Program-made: the position numbers and the translations under genes
Shown here: positions 52,556 through 61,077 of the stretch, piece after piece
How positions within the stretch are numbered: position 1 is the stretch's first letter
Layout of the letters: every line of letters begins with the position of its first letter
Notes under the pieces: generated by a model
What the model saw: only the letters and a program-made list of their open reading frames with translations
Told to the model about the DNA's origin: nothing
Databases searched by the model: none
Assembly: GCF_011420305.2 (NCBI RefSeq)
Contig: NZ_CP061769.1
Span: 3,769,001 to 3,833,000 of the forward strand
DNA from: Nocardioides ochotonae
GTDB lineage: Bacteria; Actinomycetota; Actinomycetes; Propionibacteriales; Nocardioidaceae
Length of the DNA stretch: 64,000 bases
Reading direction: 5' to 3'

Positions 52556-53293
52556 GTGAGCACCCTTCTGCTCCTGACCAGCGCCCTGCAGCCGTCCTCC
52601 GGCGTACTGCCCGGCCTCTCACTGCTCCCCCACCAGGTGAAGATCCTGCCTGCCGAGGGAAGCGCACTGCTCGAGGCGCCCGACTCCGACCTGCTGCTGG
52701 TCGACGGACGCCAGGACCTCGCCCAGGCACGCGACCTGTGCCGACTGATCCGCACCACCGGCACCGACGTGCCGGTGCTGCTGATCGTCACCGAGGGCGG
52801 GCTCTCCGTGGTCAGCCACGACTGGGGCATGGACGACGTCGTGCTGCACACCTGCGGCCCGGCCGAGCTGGAGGCGCGGATCAAGCTCGCCATCGCCCGG
52901 CTCGCCGCCCGCCGCGAGGCCGCCGACCCCGACGCCCACGTGATCCGCTCCGGTGAGGTGGTCGTCGACGACGCGACGTACACCGCCAAGATCGGCGGGC
53001 GGGCCCTCGACCTGACCTTCAAGGAGTTCGAGCTGCTGAAGTTCCTCGCCCAGCACCCGGGGCGCGTCTTCAGCCGCCAGCAGCTGCTCCAGGAGGTGTG
53101 GGGCTATGACTACTTCGGCGGCACCCGCACCGTCGACGTCCACGTGCGCCGGCTGCGCGCCAAGCTCGGCCCCGAGAACGAGACGCTGATCGGCACCGTC
53201 CGCAACGTCGGCTACCGCTTCGTGCTGCCCTCCAAGGAGAAGGACTCCACGGAGTCGGCGGTGCCGGCGGAGGCGGTCGACGAGCGGGTCTAG
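52556..53293 (+). CDS. glnR: Nitrogen response regulator GlnR
   Basis: 245 residues from GTG 52556, with GGAGGAG 7 bases upstream. OmpR-type winged helix at about 135-230 ([55 protein letters not shown]) is nearly identical to Streptomyces GlnR. The receiver domain lacks the usual acidic pocket pair and has only LLLVDGRQD, as in the atypical orphan GlnR, which has no cognate kinase. It activates ammonium and nitrate assimilation genes. A tandem GTTAC pair at 52480-52501 upstream is noted but not a clear GlnR box. mshD, normally next to it, is at 62.6 kb. Confidence 0.95.
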   Translation: MSTLLLLTSALQPSSGVLPGLSLLPHQVKILPAEGSALLEAPDSDLLLVDGRQDLAQARDLCRLIRTTGTDVPVLLIVTEGGLSVVSHDWGMDDVVLHTCGPAELEARIKLAIARLAARREAADPDAHVIRSGEVVVDDATYTAKIGGRALDLTFKEFELLKFLAQHPGRVFSRQQLLQEVWGYDYFGGTRTVDVHVRRLRAKLGPENETLIGTVRNVGYRFVLPSKEKDSTESAVPAEAVDERV

Positions 53294-53340
53294 TCGGACC
53301 TCCCTCCCTGCGTGGCTTGTTCGCCGTCCTGCGCGAAGAG

Positions 53341-53358
53341 ATACCCCATTTGGGGTAT
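53341..53358. promoter_or_regulatory. Perfect 8-2-8 dyad after glnR
   Basis: ATACCCCA-TT-TGGGGTAT, perfectly symmetrical except the centre, 47 bases after the glnR stop and before the small downstream gene. It could be an operator for 53500-53685 or a weak hairpin. No matching copy seen elsewhere in the window. Confidence 0.4.
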
Positions 53359-53440
53359 GACCGACCTCACATGGCGGGGGTCTACTGGGACCGCCGCACC
53401 CTCACGTCGCTGGAGGGCCTTCTGAGGTAGCGACGTGGGT

Positions 53441-53471
53441 GACGCCCCGCCTGTACGCCAGGCGGGGCGTC
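53441..53471 (+). terminator. glnR terminator
   Basis: Perfect 12-base arms (53441-53452 and 53460-53471) with a 7-base loop, followed by TTGG. Ends the glnR transcript. Confidence 0.75.
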
Positions 53472-53499
53472 TTGGCAACCGGACCCGGGGAGGGGACCA

Positions 53500-53685
53500 A
53501 TGGCGCTGACCCACAGCACGCCGGAGCCGTTCACGGTCGAGCGACTGGTGACCACCGACGAGCTCGCCGCACTCACGGAGATGTTCGCCGCCGAGCTCGC
53601 CCGCGGCTGGATCCCGCACCGCACCGACCTTGAGGACGCGCTCGACCGGCTCCGCTCGACTCCCCCGGCTGACTCCCCCGGGTGA
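53500..53685 (+). CDS. Small hypothetical protein
   Basis: 61 residues from ATG 53500, with GGGGAGGGG about 6 bases upstream. The core (VERLVTTDELAALTEMFAAELARGWIPHRTDLEDALDRLRS) is mainly helical and acidic. No family recognised. It lies after the glnR terminator, so it may have its own promoter near the 53341 dyad. Convergent with ygfZ. Confidence 0.55.
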   Translation: MALTHSTPEPFTVERLVTTDELAALTEMFAAELARGWIPHRTDLEDALDRLRSTPPADSPG

Positions 53686-53697
53686 CCCTGCCTGAGC

Positions 53698-54672
53698 TCA
53701 GCGCAGCGGGCGGACGTGCAGGCCCACCTCGGGGTCCACGATGACCTCCTGCGCGGCGGCGAGCCCGCCGGCGAGCAGCTGGGCGTCGAGCGGCACGTTG
53801 CGCTTGACCAGCGCGAGCGCGATCGGGCCGAGCTCGTGGTGCCGCGCCGAGCTGCCGACCCGCCCCACGACCTTGCCGTCGTCGTTGGTGAGGTCGGCGC
53901 CGACCTCGGGGAGCACGTTCTCGGAGCCGTCGAGGTGCAGCAGCGTCAGGCGCCGCGGCGGACGACCGAGCGTGTGCACCCGGGCCACCGTCTCCTGGCC
54001 GCGGTAGCAGCCCTTCTCCAGGTGCACCGCCGGCCCGATCAGCCCGACCTCGTTGGGGATGGTGCGCGCGTCGGTGTCGACGCCGACCCGCGGCTCGCCG
54101 CGCGCGATCCGCAGCGCCTCGAAGGCCCAGGTGCCAGCGGCCGGCCCGGCCGCCTCGGCGTAGGCCATGAGCTGCTCGCGCGGGACGAGCTCGTAGGCGT
54201 CGTACCAGCCGGCGTCGTCGCCGGCGCGGCTCGGGCGCCAGGTCACCGCGAGCTCCTCGCTGACGCCGGCGACCTCGACGCGCATCATGAAGCGCATCCG
54301 GTCGAGGAACCCGGCCAGGGCGGCGCCGGCGCCGGGCTCGGTGTGGGCGGTGAACGCCTCGCCGTCGTCGACGCCGACGAAGCCGTGCTCGATGTGGCCC
54401 TGGGGGCTGAGGATCAGCGCGCCGGTCCACCGGCCCGGGGCCAGGCCCTCGAGGAACTGGGTGGTCAGCGAGTGCAGCCAGGTGAGCCGGTCGGGACCGC
54501 TGATCCGGATCACGTCGCGGTGGGAGAGATCCACGAACCCCTCCCCGGCCTCGAGGGTGCGCTGCTCGCCGTAGAGGCTGCCGTAGTGGGCGGCGACCGG
54601 GGCGTCGGGGCCGTTGCCGGCGACCGCCCCGGGCAGGGCGAGCAGCGGGCTGGCGGGGCGGGGGCTGGTCAC
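53698..54672 (-). CDS. ygfZ: YgfZ/GcvT-like folate-binding iron-sulfur protein
   Basis: 324 residues from GTG 54670-54672. FVDLSHRDVIRISGPDRLTWLHSLTTQ and the signature KGCYRGQETVARVH (Cys near residue 230) identify YgfZ, which uses tetrahydrofolate and supports iron-sulfur cluster enzymes. Its GTG overlaps the fur TGA (GTGA), so the two are coupled, consistent with coordination between iron homeostasis and cluster assembly. Confidence 0.93.
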   Translation of the reverse strand: MTSPRPASPLLALPGAVAGNGPDAPVAAHYGSLYGEQRTLEAGEGFVDLSHRDVIRISGPDRLTWLHSLTTQFLEGLAPGRWTGALILSPQGHIEHGFVGVDDGEAFTAHTEPGAGAALAGFLDRMRFMMRVEVAGVSEELAVTWRPSRAGDDAGWYDAYELVPREQLMAYAEAAGPAAGTWAFEALRIARGEPRVGVDTDARTIPNEVGLIGPAVHLEKGCYRGQETVARVHTLGRPPRRLTLLHLDGSENVLPEVGADLTNDDGKVVGRVGSSARHHELGPIALALVKRNVPLDAQLLAGGLAAAQEVIVDPEVGLHVRPLR

Positions 54673-55100
54673 GGGGTGTCCTCCGAGGTGGACTGGCAGG
54701 CGGCGCAGGTGCCGAAGACGGTCAGGTGGCCCACGTCGGGCGCGAAGCCGTGGCTGGTGCGCAGCGCCTCGATCGCGGGGGCGATCACGTGGGGGTCAAC
54801 CGAGGTGACGCCCTGGCAATTCCGGCAGACCAGGTGGAAGTGCTCGTGGTCGCCGACCGCGTGGTAGGTCGGCGCCCGGTCGGTGATGTGCGCGTGGCGC
54901 ACCAGACCGAGCTCCTCGAGCACCTCAAGGGTGCGGTAGACCGTGGAGCGGTTGACCGCGCTGGAGGAGGCCTGCACCTCGGCGTACACCTCGTCGGGGG
55001 TGGCGTGGCGCAGCTTTTCCACCGCGCGCAGGATCAGCTCGCGCTGCGGGGTGAGCCGGTAGCCCTTCCCCCGCAGCCGGTCGCGCAGCTCCTCGGTCAC
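54669..55100 (-). CDS. Fur family metalloregulator
   Basis: 143 residues from GTG 55098-55100 (alternative 55121). The winged helix (LTPQRELILRAVEKLRHATPDEVYAEVQASSSAVNRSTVYRTLEVLEELGLV) and the metal region GDHEHFHLVCRNCQGVTSVD with a second CAACQ pair match Fur/Zur proteins with a structural zinc Cys4 site. Which metal it senses (Fe, Zn, Mn) cannot be told from sequence alone. Precedes ygfZ and follows the nitrobindin-like gene. Confidence 0.9.
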   Translation of the reverse strand: MTEELRDRLRGKGYRLTPQRELILRAVEKLRHATPDEVYAEVQASSSAVNRSTVYRTLEVLEELGLVRHAHITDRAPTYHAVGDHEHFHLVCRNCQGVTSVDPHVIAPAIEALRTSHGFAPDVGHLTVFGTCAACQSTSEDTP

Positions 55101-55113
55101 GGCACCCTCGTCC

Positions 55114-55608
55114 TCACGCACGCTTGAGCCGCGCCCACAGGTGGGGCTGGAGCTCGTGGCCGGTGGCGGCCATGTCGTAGGCGTAGAGCAGGTCGCCCTC
55201 GACGTTGCCGTACATGCGGTGCCCGGCGGTGACCTCCTTGGCGGTCTCGGTGAAGGCCACGCCGGCGGTGTGCAGCTCGAGCTTGCCGCCCTCGGCCTGG
55301 CCGTACCAGATCTCCGAGATGCCGGTGTTGTGGCTGAGCACGAACTCGACCTTGCCGCCGGGCTGGGCGCGCAGGAACCCGCTCTCAAGGGCGGCGTCGC
55401 GGACCTTCTCGCCGTTCTCGTCGATGATCCAGGCGCGGGACATGTAGTGGAAGAACGGGCGCCCGTCGTGGGTGAAGATCAGCTCCTGGCCGAACTGGAA
55501 CTTCTCGATCGAGGGGTAGTCGCCGTGCCCGTTGCCCTGCCACGTGCCGAGCAGCCACGCGATCGGGCCGCAGTCGGGGTGGAGGTTCTGGGGGATCTCG
55601 AAGGGCAT
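55114..55608 (-). CDS. Nitrobindin/THAP4-like heme-binding beta-barrel protein (Rv0813c type)
   Basis: 164 residues. WLLGTWQGNGHGDYPSIEKFQFGQELIFTHDGRPFFHYMSRAW is the GxWxGxGxGxYPxI nitrobindin signature, with the terminal HLWARLKRA. These bind heme and isomerise peroxynitrite. TAGACT at 55616-55621 (minus strand), 7 bases before the ATG, suggests leaderless transcription. Next to fur and ygfZ, fitting an iron/redox unit. Confidence 0.9.
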   Translation of the reverse strand: MPFEIPQNLHPDCGPIAWLLGTWQGNGHGDYPSIEKFQFGQELIFTHDGRPFFHYMSRAWIIDENGEKVRDAALESGFLRAQPGGKVEFVLSHNTGISEIWYGQAEGGKLELHTAGVAFTETAKEVTAGHRMYGNVEGDLLYAYDMAATGHELQPHLWARLKRA

Positions 55609-55690
55609 GGGGTCCAGTCTAGGGAGGGACGCCGCCTGATCGTGCTACCTCGTTCTGGGACCGCTCGCGCACGTCGTGATCTGCACTAGT

Positions 55691-56372
55691 TTGTGCCACT
55701 TGGTGACGAGCGGGCCCCTGGCGGTGTTCTCCTTCGATGACGGGGACAAGACCCACCTCACGCTGGTGAAGCCCACCCTCGACGCGGCCGGAATCAAGGG
55801 AACGTTTGGCATCGTCACCAGCGAAGTCGGCGTCCGCTCTCGCACGACGTCGAGTGAGATCCGCAGTCTGCGCGACGCCGGTTACGAGATCGACAACCAC
55901 CCCCAAGACCCACGCCAACCTCAACTCCACCGACCACGCGCTGATCGGCACCGAGATGCGCAGTTCGCTTGTCGCGCCCGTGGTCGAGGGTCTGACCCGC
56001 CCGACCACATCCGGGCGCTCCGGGCGCTCAACGGGGAGTCCAGCGCGCTCGCCGGGCGACGGCGCGATCCCTGCGCTACAAGTAGGTCCTCGGCGGCGTT
56101 GGCTCCCCCGTCGCGCCAATCGGCGACTAGTGATCAAGCGCATCGAGGTCGGGACAGCAGCAGCCTCGCCGCCATCAACGGGGGCGTAGTCGCCAAGGAA
56201 CTGCTGGTCGTCCTTGTCCACTCCGCAACATCCTTCGGAGCGAGCGCGCGGCAACTGCTGGTCGAGGTCATCGACTACATCCAGAGCCTCCACATCCCGA
56301 TCACCGCCTCAAGCGCCGAGGAGGTGGACCGAGCCGGCAACGTCGTTGACTCCGGCGACCTTGTGAGCTGCG
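55691..56372 (+). pseudogene. Broken polysaccharide deacetylase
   Basis: The frame around 55709 reads LAVFSFDDGDKTHLTLVKPTLDAAGIKGTFGIVTSEVG then EIRSLRDAGYEIDNH, the NodB-type N-terminal motif. At about 55900 an extra C in a C-run shifts the frame; KTHANLNSTDHALIGTEMRSS continues in the next frame. The following 150 bases are degenerate, and LLVEVIDYIQSLHIPITASSAEEVDRAGNVVDSGDL near 56250-56360 resembles the C-terminal end of such enzymes. Interpretation: a decayed peptidoglycan/EPS deacetylase. Confidence 0.7.
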
Positions 56373-56910
56373 CTGGATACGCAGTCGACGCGGACGGCAC
56401 CGCCAAGGGTCCGGACCTCGGCATAACCGCCCAACTGGCGGTCGCCACCGTCATCGTCACGACCAAAGCCGCAGGCCTTCGCGCAGGGCAAGATCACCCC
56501 CGCCACGTCTTCGGCAGCGCCCGCGGCTTCCCGAGACCGGCGCCGGCGCGGTCGTCGTCAGCCGATCCGAGACGAACCTCGGCTTCACGCGACGCGACAC
56601 GCGCGCCACGGCGTGGGGCGCCCCTTGTCCGTGCCGCCGACTACGCACACCATCGGCACCGATAGCGCCACCCGCCCCATGAGCCGATGACGACCTACGC
56701 TTACGGCACCACGATCCGCCTAGCGCCCCAGCCCCAACTAGCAGGGACCGTCCGGCAAGGCGGGTGTGCCGACAACCACGCGGGTGAACGCTGGCACGCA
56801 CCACGAGCGCAGTCACCAGTCGTTTCGCGCCATCGACGCCACGACCTACGAGCGCAACGCAACGCAACGCAACGACGGATGGTACTGGGGTTGCCCTGGA
56901 TGGAGGCAGG
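56373..56910. other. Noncoding stretch after the deacetylase remnant
   Basis: No coherent gene on either strand; frames change quickly and codon bias is absent. Composition is lower in G+C than flanking core genes. It looks like decayed DNA at the edge of an EPS-related insertion. Confidence 0.4.
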
Positions 56911-58254
56911 TCACCGCCGCATAGGCGTCGCAGGTCGGCCTATCTGGACTGGCTCGTGCTCGGGCTTGGGCTCCAGCTCGGCCGACATGCTCGCGGCGAT
57001 TGCGCCACCTGCGATGCCGACCAACAGCCAGGCCAGGGAGGGCGTCCCGCGCACCCAGTACACGTCGATGTAGGCGTGCACAAAGGTGGCGGCGCTCGCG
57101 CAGATCGCGAGAACGATCAGCGGAGACACTCGGAAATGGCGAACCAGCCACACCATCGTCACGCCCATGAGGAAGAGGAATCCGAGCAGCAGTGGCCACC
57201 CGCCCTCGACCAGCGCTAGGGCGTACACGTTGTGCGGGTCGGTGGTAGGAACTCGGATGATGGCCGAGAAGTACTGCTGGTACTCGCCGATCCCGACACC
57301 GGTCCACTGGTGGTGTGACCACTGCGTCAATGCGTCTTCGACGAACACGTCTCGCAGGTCTGCGTTGTATCGGCCCTCGCTGCTGCGGTTCAGGATGCGG
57401 TCTACCATTGCGGCCGGGAGGAAGGCGAGCGCTGCCCAGGCTGCGGCCCCCATGCCAGCGAGAGCGATGACGCTCGTCTTCAGCGAGCGACCGAGCGCCA
57501 GCAGCACGAGGGCCGCGACAGCGAGGCTGACCATCGAACCCCGGCTGCCGGTGCACGCCAGCCCGCCGACAAGAATCACGACCGGCACCAGCCGCCAAGT
57601 GGACTTCCACATAATAAGGGCGATCAGAATCGCAACCACGATGACCGACCCCGCCGGGTTCTTCTGCACGCCGAGCACCCCAGTGCTGCCGGGTGCGGCG
57701 TACCAAGCCAAGGCCAGCAGGAGCGATCCGGCGACGTAGACAATCAGCACGGGCCGCAAGGCCTTGCCCTGGTAAATCACGGCGCCCAAGACCAGCCACA
57801 CCACGACCAGCTCGATGCGCTGGACCAGCGTCAGCGCGGTATGGATGGACGGATGCACGCCGACAACCTGGAGCCCAGCGACGATGAAGTACACCGCCGC
57901 CCCGGCGACCGGCACGGCCACCGCCGCGAGCGGCCGCCACGGCAAGTCGCGGTGCTTGCCTTGGCTGTAGTACGACGCCAGGGCAAGCACCGCGAAGATG
58001 TCGCACAGCGCCAGCCCGAGACCGCCAGCCGAGACCACCAGAGGGGCAGCGAACGGCAGGGTCGCGGCGGCGAGCGTCGCCCACACACGCCAATCGCGGA
58101 AGAGCAGCACAGCTAGTACTAGTCCGACCACGCCGGCAGCAGGCTGATCGCCCAGCAGGGCGACGTACACAAGTAGGACGGAACCCAAGCCGTAAGCCGC
58201 GTAAGCCCCGACTCGCTTTGCCGCGCTTGGCGACCCATCTCCCCGTTCCAGCAC
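56911..58254 (-). CDS. O-antigen ligase family protein (Wzy/WaaL-like)
   Basis: 447 residues from GTG 58252-58254. Membrane protein with about ten helices. The central GSRGSMVSLAVAALVLLALGR and the large loop containing GVGIGEYQQYFSAIIRVPTTDPHNVYALALVEGGWPLLL carry the Wzy_C pattern with the PHN motif. It ligates or polymerises lipid-linked glycan units at the periplasmic side. TAGCGT at 58261-58266 (minus strand), 6 bases before the GTG, suggests leaderless transcription. It could serve the EPS pathway whose operon copy of wzy looks truncated. Confidence 0.9.
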   Translation of the reverse strand: MLERGDGSPSAAKRVGAYAAYGLGSVLLVYVALLGDQPAAGVVGLVLAVLLFRDWRVWATLAAATLPFAAPLVVSAGGLGLALCDIFAVLALASYYSQGKHRDLPWRPLAAVAVPVAGAAVYFIVAGLQVVGVHPSIHTALTLVQRIELVVVWLVLGAVIYQGKALRPVLIVYVAGSLLLALAWYAAPGSTGVLGVQKNPAGSVIVVAILIALIMWKSTWRLVPVVILVGGLACTGSRGSMVSLAVAALVLLALGRSLKTSVIALAGMGAAAWAALAFLPAAMVDRILNRSSEGRYNADLRDVFVEDALTQWSHHQWTGVGIGEYQQYFSAIIRVPTTDPHNVYALALVEGGWPLLLGFLFLMGVTMVWLVRHFRVSPLIVLAICASAATFVHAYIDVYWVRGTPSLAWLLVGIAGGAIAASMSAELEPKPEHEPVQIGRPATPMRR

Positions 58255-58337
58255 CCGTGTACGCTACCGCAGCCCGCGACCGCGCCCTGACGCCTGAACG
58301 TTGGACACGCTCGGCCGGGAGCCGGCGTCGCCCGGCC

Positions 58338-59105
58338 TCACGCAGCGAAGTCGCGGAGACCGGATAGGACTTCCTGCGCGAGTCGATCGTGACCGCGCTG
58401 CGTGGGGTGCACGTCACCGTCTGGACGGTGCTCAATGCTCCAGCCGCGGTCGAACGCGTCGATGAAGTGCACACCGGCGCAAGCTGCCCCGTCGCGGATC
58501 TCCCCGTTCAGGCGCTCGAGTTCCGGCCGAACGTCAGGCGCGGGGATCGGCCCCAGCACGACGATTGCGGCGTCCGGAAGCTCACGCGCGAGGTAGCGGA
58601 ACACCTGGTGAGCCCGATCCTCAACGCCGGGCTCGGGGAGATCATTGGGGCTCCCCTGGATGAAAACGACGTCCGGATTGAGTGGCACGACCTTCCGCTC
58701 GGCCATCAATCCGTAGTCCCAGCCCTTGCGATCCATGCCGTAATGCACGTAGCCCGCCCCGCGATTCGGGAATGGACTGAAGTCCCAGGCGACAGCATCG
58801 GCAACTTGGTCGATGTACCCACCGCTAGGCCGTTCAGCACCCTGCCCGTACATGAAGGAATCGCCGATCGCCGCGGCGACCACGTCGCCATCGCGGAGGT
58901 CAGGCACGGCGGCCACAGGATCGTGATCGCACGGCCCCTTCGGGGCCCTTATCGCGCTTGAGGCGCCGACAGTCTCGTCGACTCGGGAACTGAAGTGAGC
59001 CCATCCCGCCGCGATGCCTCCCGAAAGAGCCAGGATCAAGAAGGTCCCCCACAGTCGGGTCACCAGTGGGGAGGGATCGATGACTTGGCGCGCCGGCTTG
59101 CTCAC
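58338..59105 (-). CDS. SGNH/GDSL family hydrolase, membrane-anchored
   Basis: 255 residues from GTG 59103-59105. One N-terminal anchor (TFLILALSGGIAAGWAHF), then the SGNH blocks: AAIGDSFMYGQG (catalytic Ser), NRGAGYVHYG, GSPNDLPEPG, and the C-terminal DVHPTQRGHDRLA with catalytic Asp and His. Likely deacylates or deacetylates an extracellular glycan. TACCCT at 59113-59118 (minus strand), 7 bases before the start, suggests leaderless transcription. Sits next to the O-antigen ligase. Confidence 0.9.
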   Translation of the reverse strand: MSKPARQVIDPSPLVTRLWGTFLILALSGGIAAGWAHFSSRVDETVGASSAIRAPKGPCDHDPVAAVPDLRDGDVVAAAIGDSFMYGQGAERPSGGYIDQVADAVAWDFSPFPNRGAGYVHYGMDRKGWDYGLMAERKVVPLNPDVVFIQGSPNDLPEPGVEDRAHQVFRYLARELPDAAIVVLGPIPAPDVRPELERLNGEIRDGAACAGVHFIDAFDRGWSIEHRPDGDVHPTQRGHDRLAQEVLSGLRDFAA

Positions 59106-59282
59106 GATCCGGAGGGTACCGGGACGCTGGCCGCCCCGCTGGGCCGCCCGCGAAGCACCGCTGGCGATCGCGTCACATGCCCCCGCGGCTCACCCGCCAC
59201 AACAAACCGCTCGATCTGCAAGACGCACACGGCCGGGATAGCAGCACAATCATCTGTCAATAGGCGGCCCACCACGTCGCGC

Positions 59283-59300
59283 AAGGGGTTCGAATCCCGC
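59283..59300 (+). other. Possible tRNA 3'-end remnant
   Basis: GGGGTTCGAATCCC at 59285-59298 looks like a T-loop, with about three stem pairs left, followed by a short tail. No acceptor or anticodon arms are present, so it is not a functional tRNA. It could be an attachment-site relic of the EPS-related insertion at 55.6-59.2 kb. Confidence 0.25.
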
Positions 59301-59321
59301 ATCGGAAGATAGCCTCCGAAC

Positions 59322-59684
59322 ATGCCTCGCCCCGCTCTCATCAAGGTCACCTGCGGCACCGACGACCCCGAGCGGTCCAACCAAGCCTTCACGGTCGCCG
59401 GTGCCGCCGTCGCGGCGGGGGCTGAAGTATCGTTGTGGCTGACCGGCGATGCCGTGTGGGCAGCCGTACCCGACCGAGGGCTCGACCTCGGGCTGAAGCA
59501 CGCGACGCCGGTGGCGACGCTGCTCGAGGTGGTGCTGGGTGGCGGGGCGGTGACCGTGTGCACCCAGTGCGCCACCCGGCGTGGGATCACCGCGGCGGAC
59601 GTCGCCGACGGGGTGCGGATCGCGGGTGCGGCGGTGTTCGCCGAGGAGGCGCTGCGCGACGGGGTGCAGGCGCTCGTCTACTGA
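59322..59684 (+). CDS. DsrE/TusD-like sulfur-transfer protein
   Basis: 120 residues from ATG 59322. IKVTCGTDDPERSNQAFTVAGAAVAAGAEVSLWLTGDAVWAAV is the DsrE-like fold, and VTVCTQCATRRGI carries a CxxC that could hold a persulfide. TAGCCT at 59310-59315, 6 bases before the ATG, suggests leaderless transcription. Fits the sulfur theme of the window. Confidence 0.85.
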   Translation: MPRPALIKVTCGTDDPERSNQAFTVAGAAVAAGAEVSLWLTGDAVWAAVPDRGLDLGLKHATPVATLLEVVLGGGAVTVCTQCATRRGITAADVADGVRIAGAAVFAEEALRDGVQALVY

Positions 59685-59693
59685 CGTCCGCGC

Positions 59694-60155
59694 CTACTGC
59701 GGCCGGGGGCTGTCCAGGACCAGGGTGATCGGGCCGTCGTTGACCGACTCGACCCGCATGTCGGCGCCGAAGACGCCGCACTCGACGTGGGCGCCGAGGC
59801 GCTGGAGCTCGGCGCAGAACGCGTCGTACAGCGGTTCGCTGACCGGGCCGGGCGCGGCCGCCTGCCAGGTGGGGCGCCGACCCTTGCGGGCGTCGCCGTA
59901 CAGCGTGAACTGGCTGACCACGAGCACCGGGGCGCGGACGTCGGAGGCGGAGCGCTCCTCGCGCAGCAGCCGCAGGTCCCAGACCTTGCGCGCCGTCCAC
60001 GCGACGTCCCGCGCGTCGTCGTCGTGGGTGACGCCGAGATAGACCAGCAGCCCGGGCCCGGCGAGCTCGCCGACCACCTCGCCGACCGGGTCGACGCTCT
60101 CGTCGTCGACCACCCGCACGCTCGCCCGCAGGACACGCTGGATCACCGCTCGCAC
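59694..60155 (-). CDS. dtd: D-aminoacyl-tRNA deacylase
   Basis: 153 residues from GTG 60153-60155. [36 protein letters not shown], and [14 protein letters not shown] (the cross-subunit GP motif) are the Dtd signatures. It removes D-amino acids mischarged to tRNA. Convergent with DsrE; the upstream 42 bases are shared with a BKACE gene. Confidence 0.93.
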   Translation of the reverse strand: MRAVIQRVLRASVRVVDDESVDPVGEVVGELAGPGLLVYLGVTHDDDARDVAWTARKVWDLRLLREERSASDVRAPVLVVSQFTLYGDARKGRRPTWQAAAPGPVSEPLYDAFCAELQRLGAHVECGVFGADMRVESVNDGPITLVLDSPRPQ

Positions 60156-60197
60156 GGATGCATGTTCTCGCACCCCGGTCTCTGGCAGCATGCCGGG

Positions 60198-61058
60198 ATG
60201 ACGGCCGCCCCGGACTCCCGCCCGCTCCCCCGCAACGCTCTCCTCGTCACCGTCGCCCCCACCGGCGCCGAGACGGCCAAGGGCGACGTCCCTCAGCTCC
60301 CCACGACGCTGGAGGAGCTGGTCGTCGCCGCCAAGGCCTGCGAGGTCGCGGGCGCTGCGATGGTGCACGTGCACATCCGCGACGACGAGCACCGCCCCAC
60401 CCTCGACCTCGGCCGGCTCACCGAAACCGTGACCGCGCTGCGCGAGAGCACCGGCCTGGTCGTGCAGCTCTCCACCGGCGGCTCGGTGCACGACCCGCTC
60501 GAGGACCGGCTGCGGGTGCTCGACGCCGCACCCGACTCGTGCAGCCTGACGATGGGCACCGTGAACTTCGGCGACGAGGTGTTCCTCAACCCCTGGCCGT
60601 TCGTGCGCGAGCTCTACCGGCTCAGCCGGGAGCGCGAGGTGGTGCCGGAGTTCGAGCTCTTCGACCTCGGCCAGGTCGCCGCGCTGCGCCGGCTGCTCGA
60701 CACCGAGGGCCTGCCGTACGGCGGGCGGGTGCACTGCGACCTGGTGATGGGCGTGCCCGGCGGGATGCCCGGCACCGCACCTGCGCTGGTCGCGGCGGTC
60801 GGGATGCTGCCGCCCGAGGTGACCAGCTGGTCGGCCACCGGGGTGGGCCGCTCGACGCTGCCGGTCGCGCTGGGCGCCCTGTCGATGGGCGGGCACCTGC
60901 GGGTCGGCATGGAGGACGTGCTGTCCTACGCCCCCGGCGTGCCGGTGACCTCCAACGCCCAGCTCGTCGAGCGCGCGGTCGCGCTGGGGCGCCTGGCCCA
61001 GCGCGAGCCGGTCGACGGCGCCGGCGCGGCCGCGCTGCTCGGGGTGCGCCCTCGCTGA
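60198..61058 (+). CDS. BKACE family 3-keto acid cleavage enzyme (DUF849)
   Basis: 286 residues from ATG 60198. [54 protein letters not shown] has the zinc HxH (HVHIRD) and [21 protein letters not shown] plus [13 protein letters not shown] supply the remaining ligand Glu. These enzymes cleave beta-keto acids with acetyl-CoA. Substrate unknown; no lysine-fermentation genes nearby. Confidence 0.85.
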   Translation: MTAAPDSRPLPRNALLVTVAPTGAETAKGDVPQLPTTLEELVVAAKACEVAGAAMVHVHIRDDEHRPTLDLGRLTETVTALRESTGLVVQLSTGGSVHDPLEDRLRVLDAAPDSCSLTMGTVNFGDEVFLNPWPFVRELYRLSREREVVPEFELFDLGQVAALRRLLDTEGLPYGGRVHCDLVMGVPGGMPGTAPALVAAVGMLPPEVTSWSATGVGRSTLPVALGALSMGGHLRVGMEDVLSYAPGVPVTSNAQLVERAVALGRLAQREPVDGAGAAALLGVRPR

Positions 61059-61077
61059 GGACGCACCCGCGAGGGTG

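Noticed and set aside
59283..59300. Functional tRNA gene
   Set aside because: Only a T-loop-like part with about three pairs; no acceptor or anticodon arm fits.
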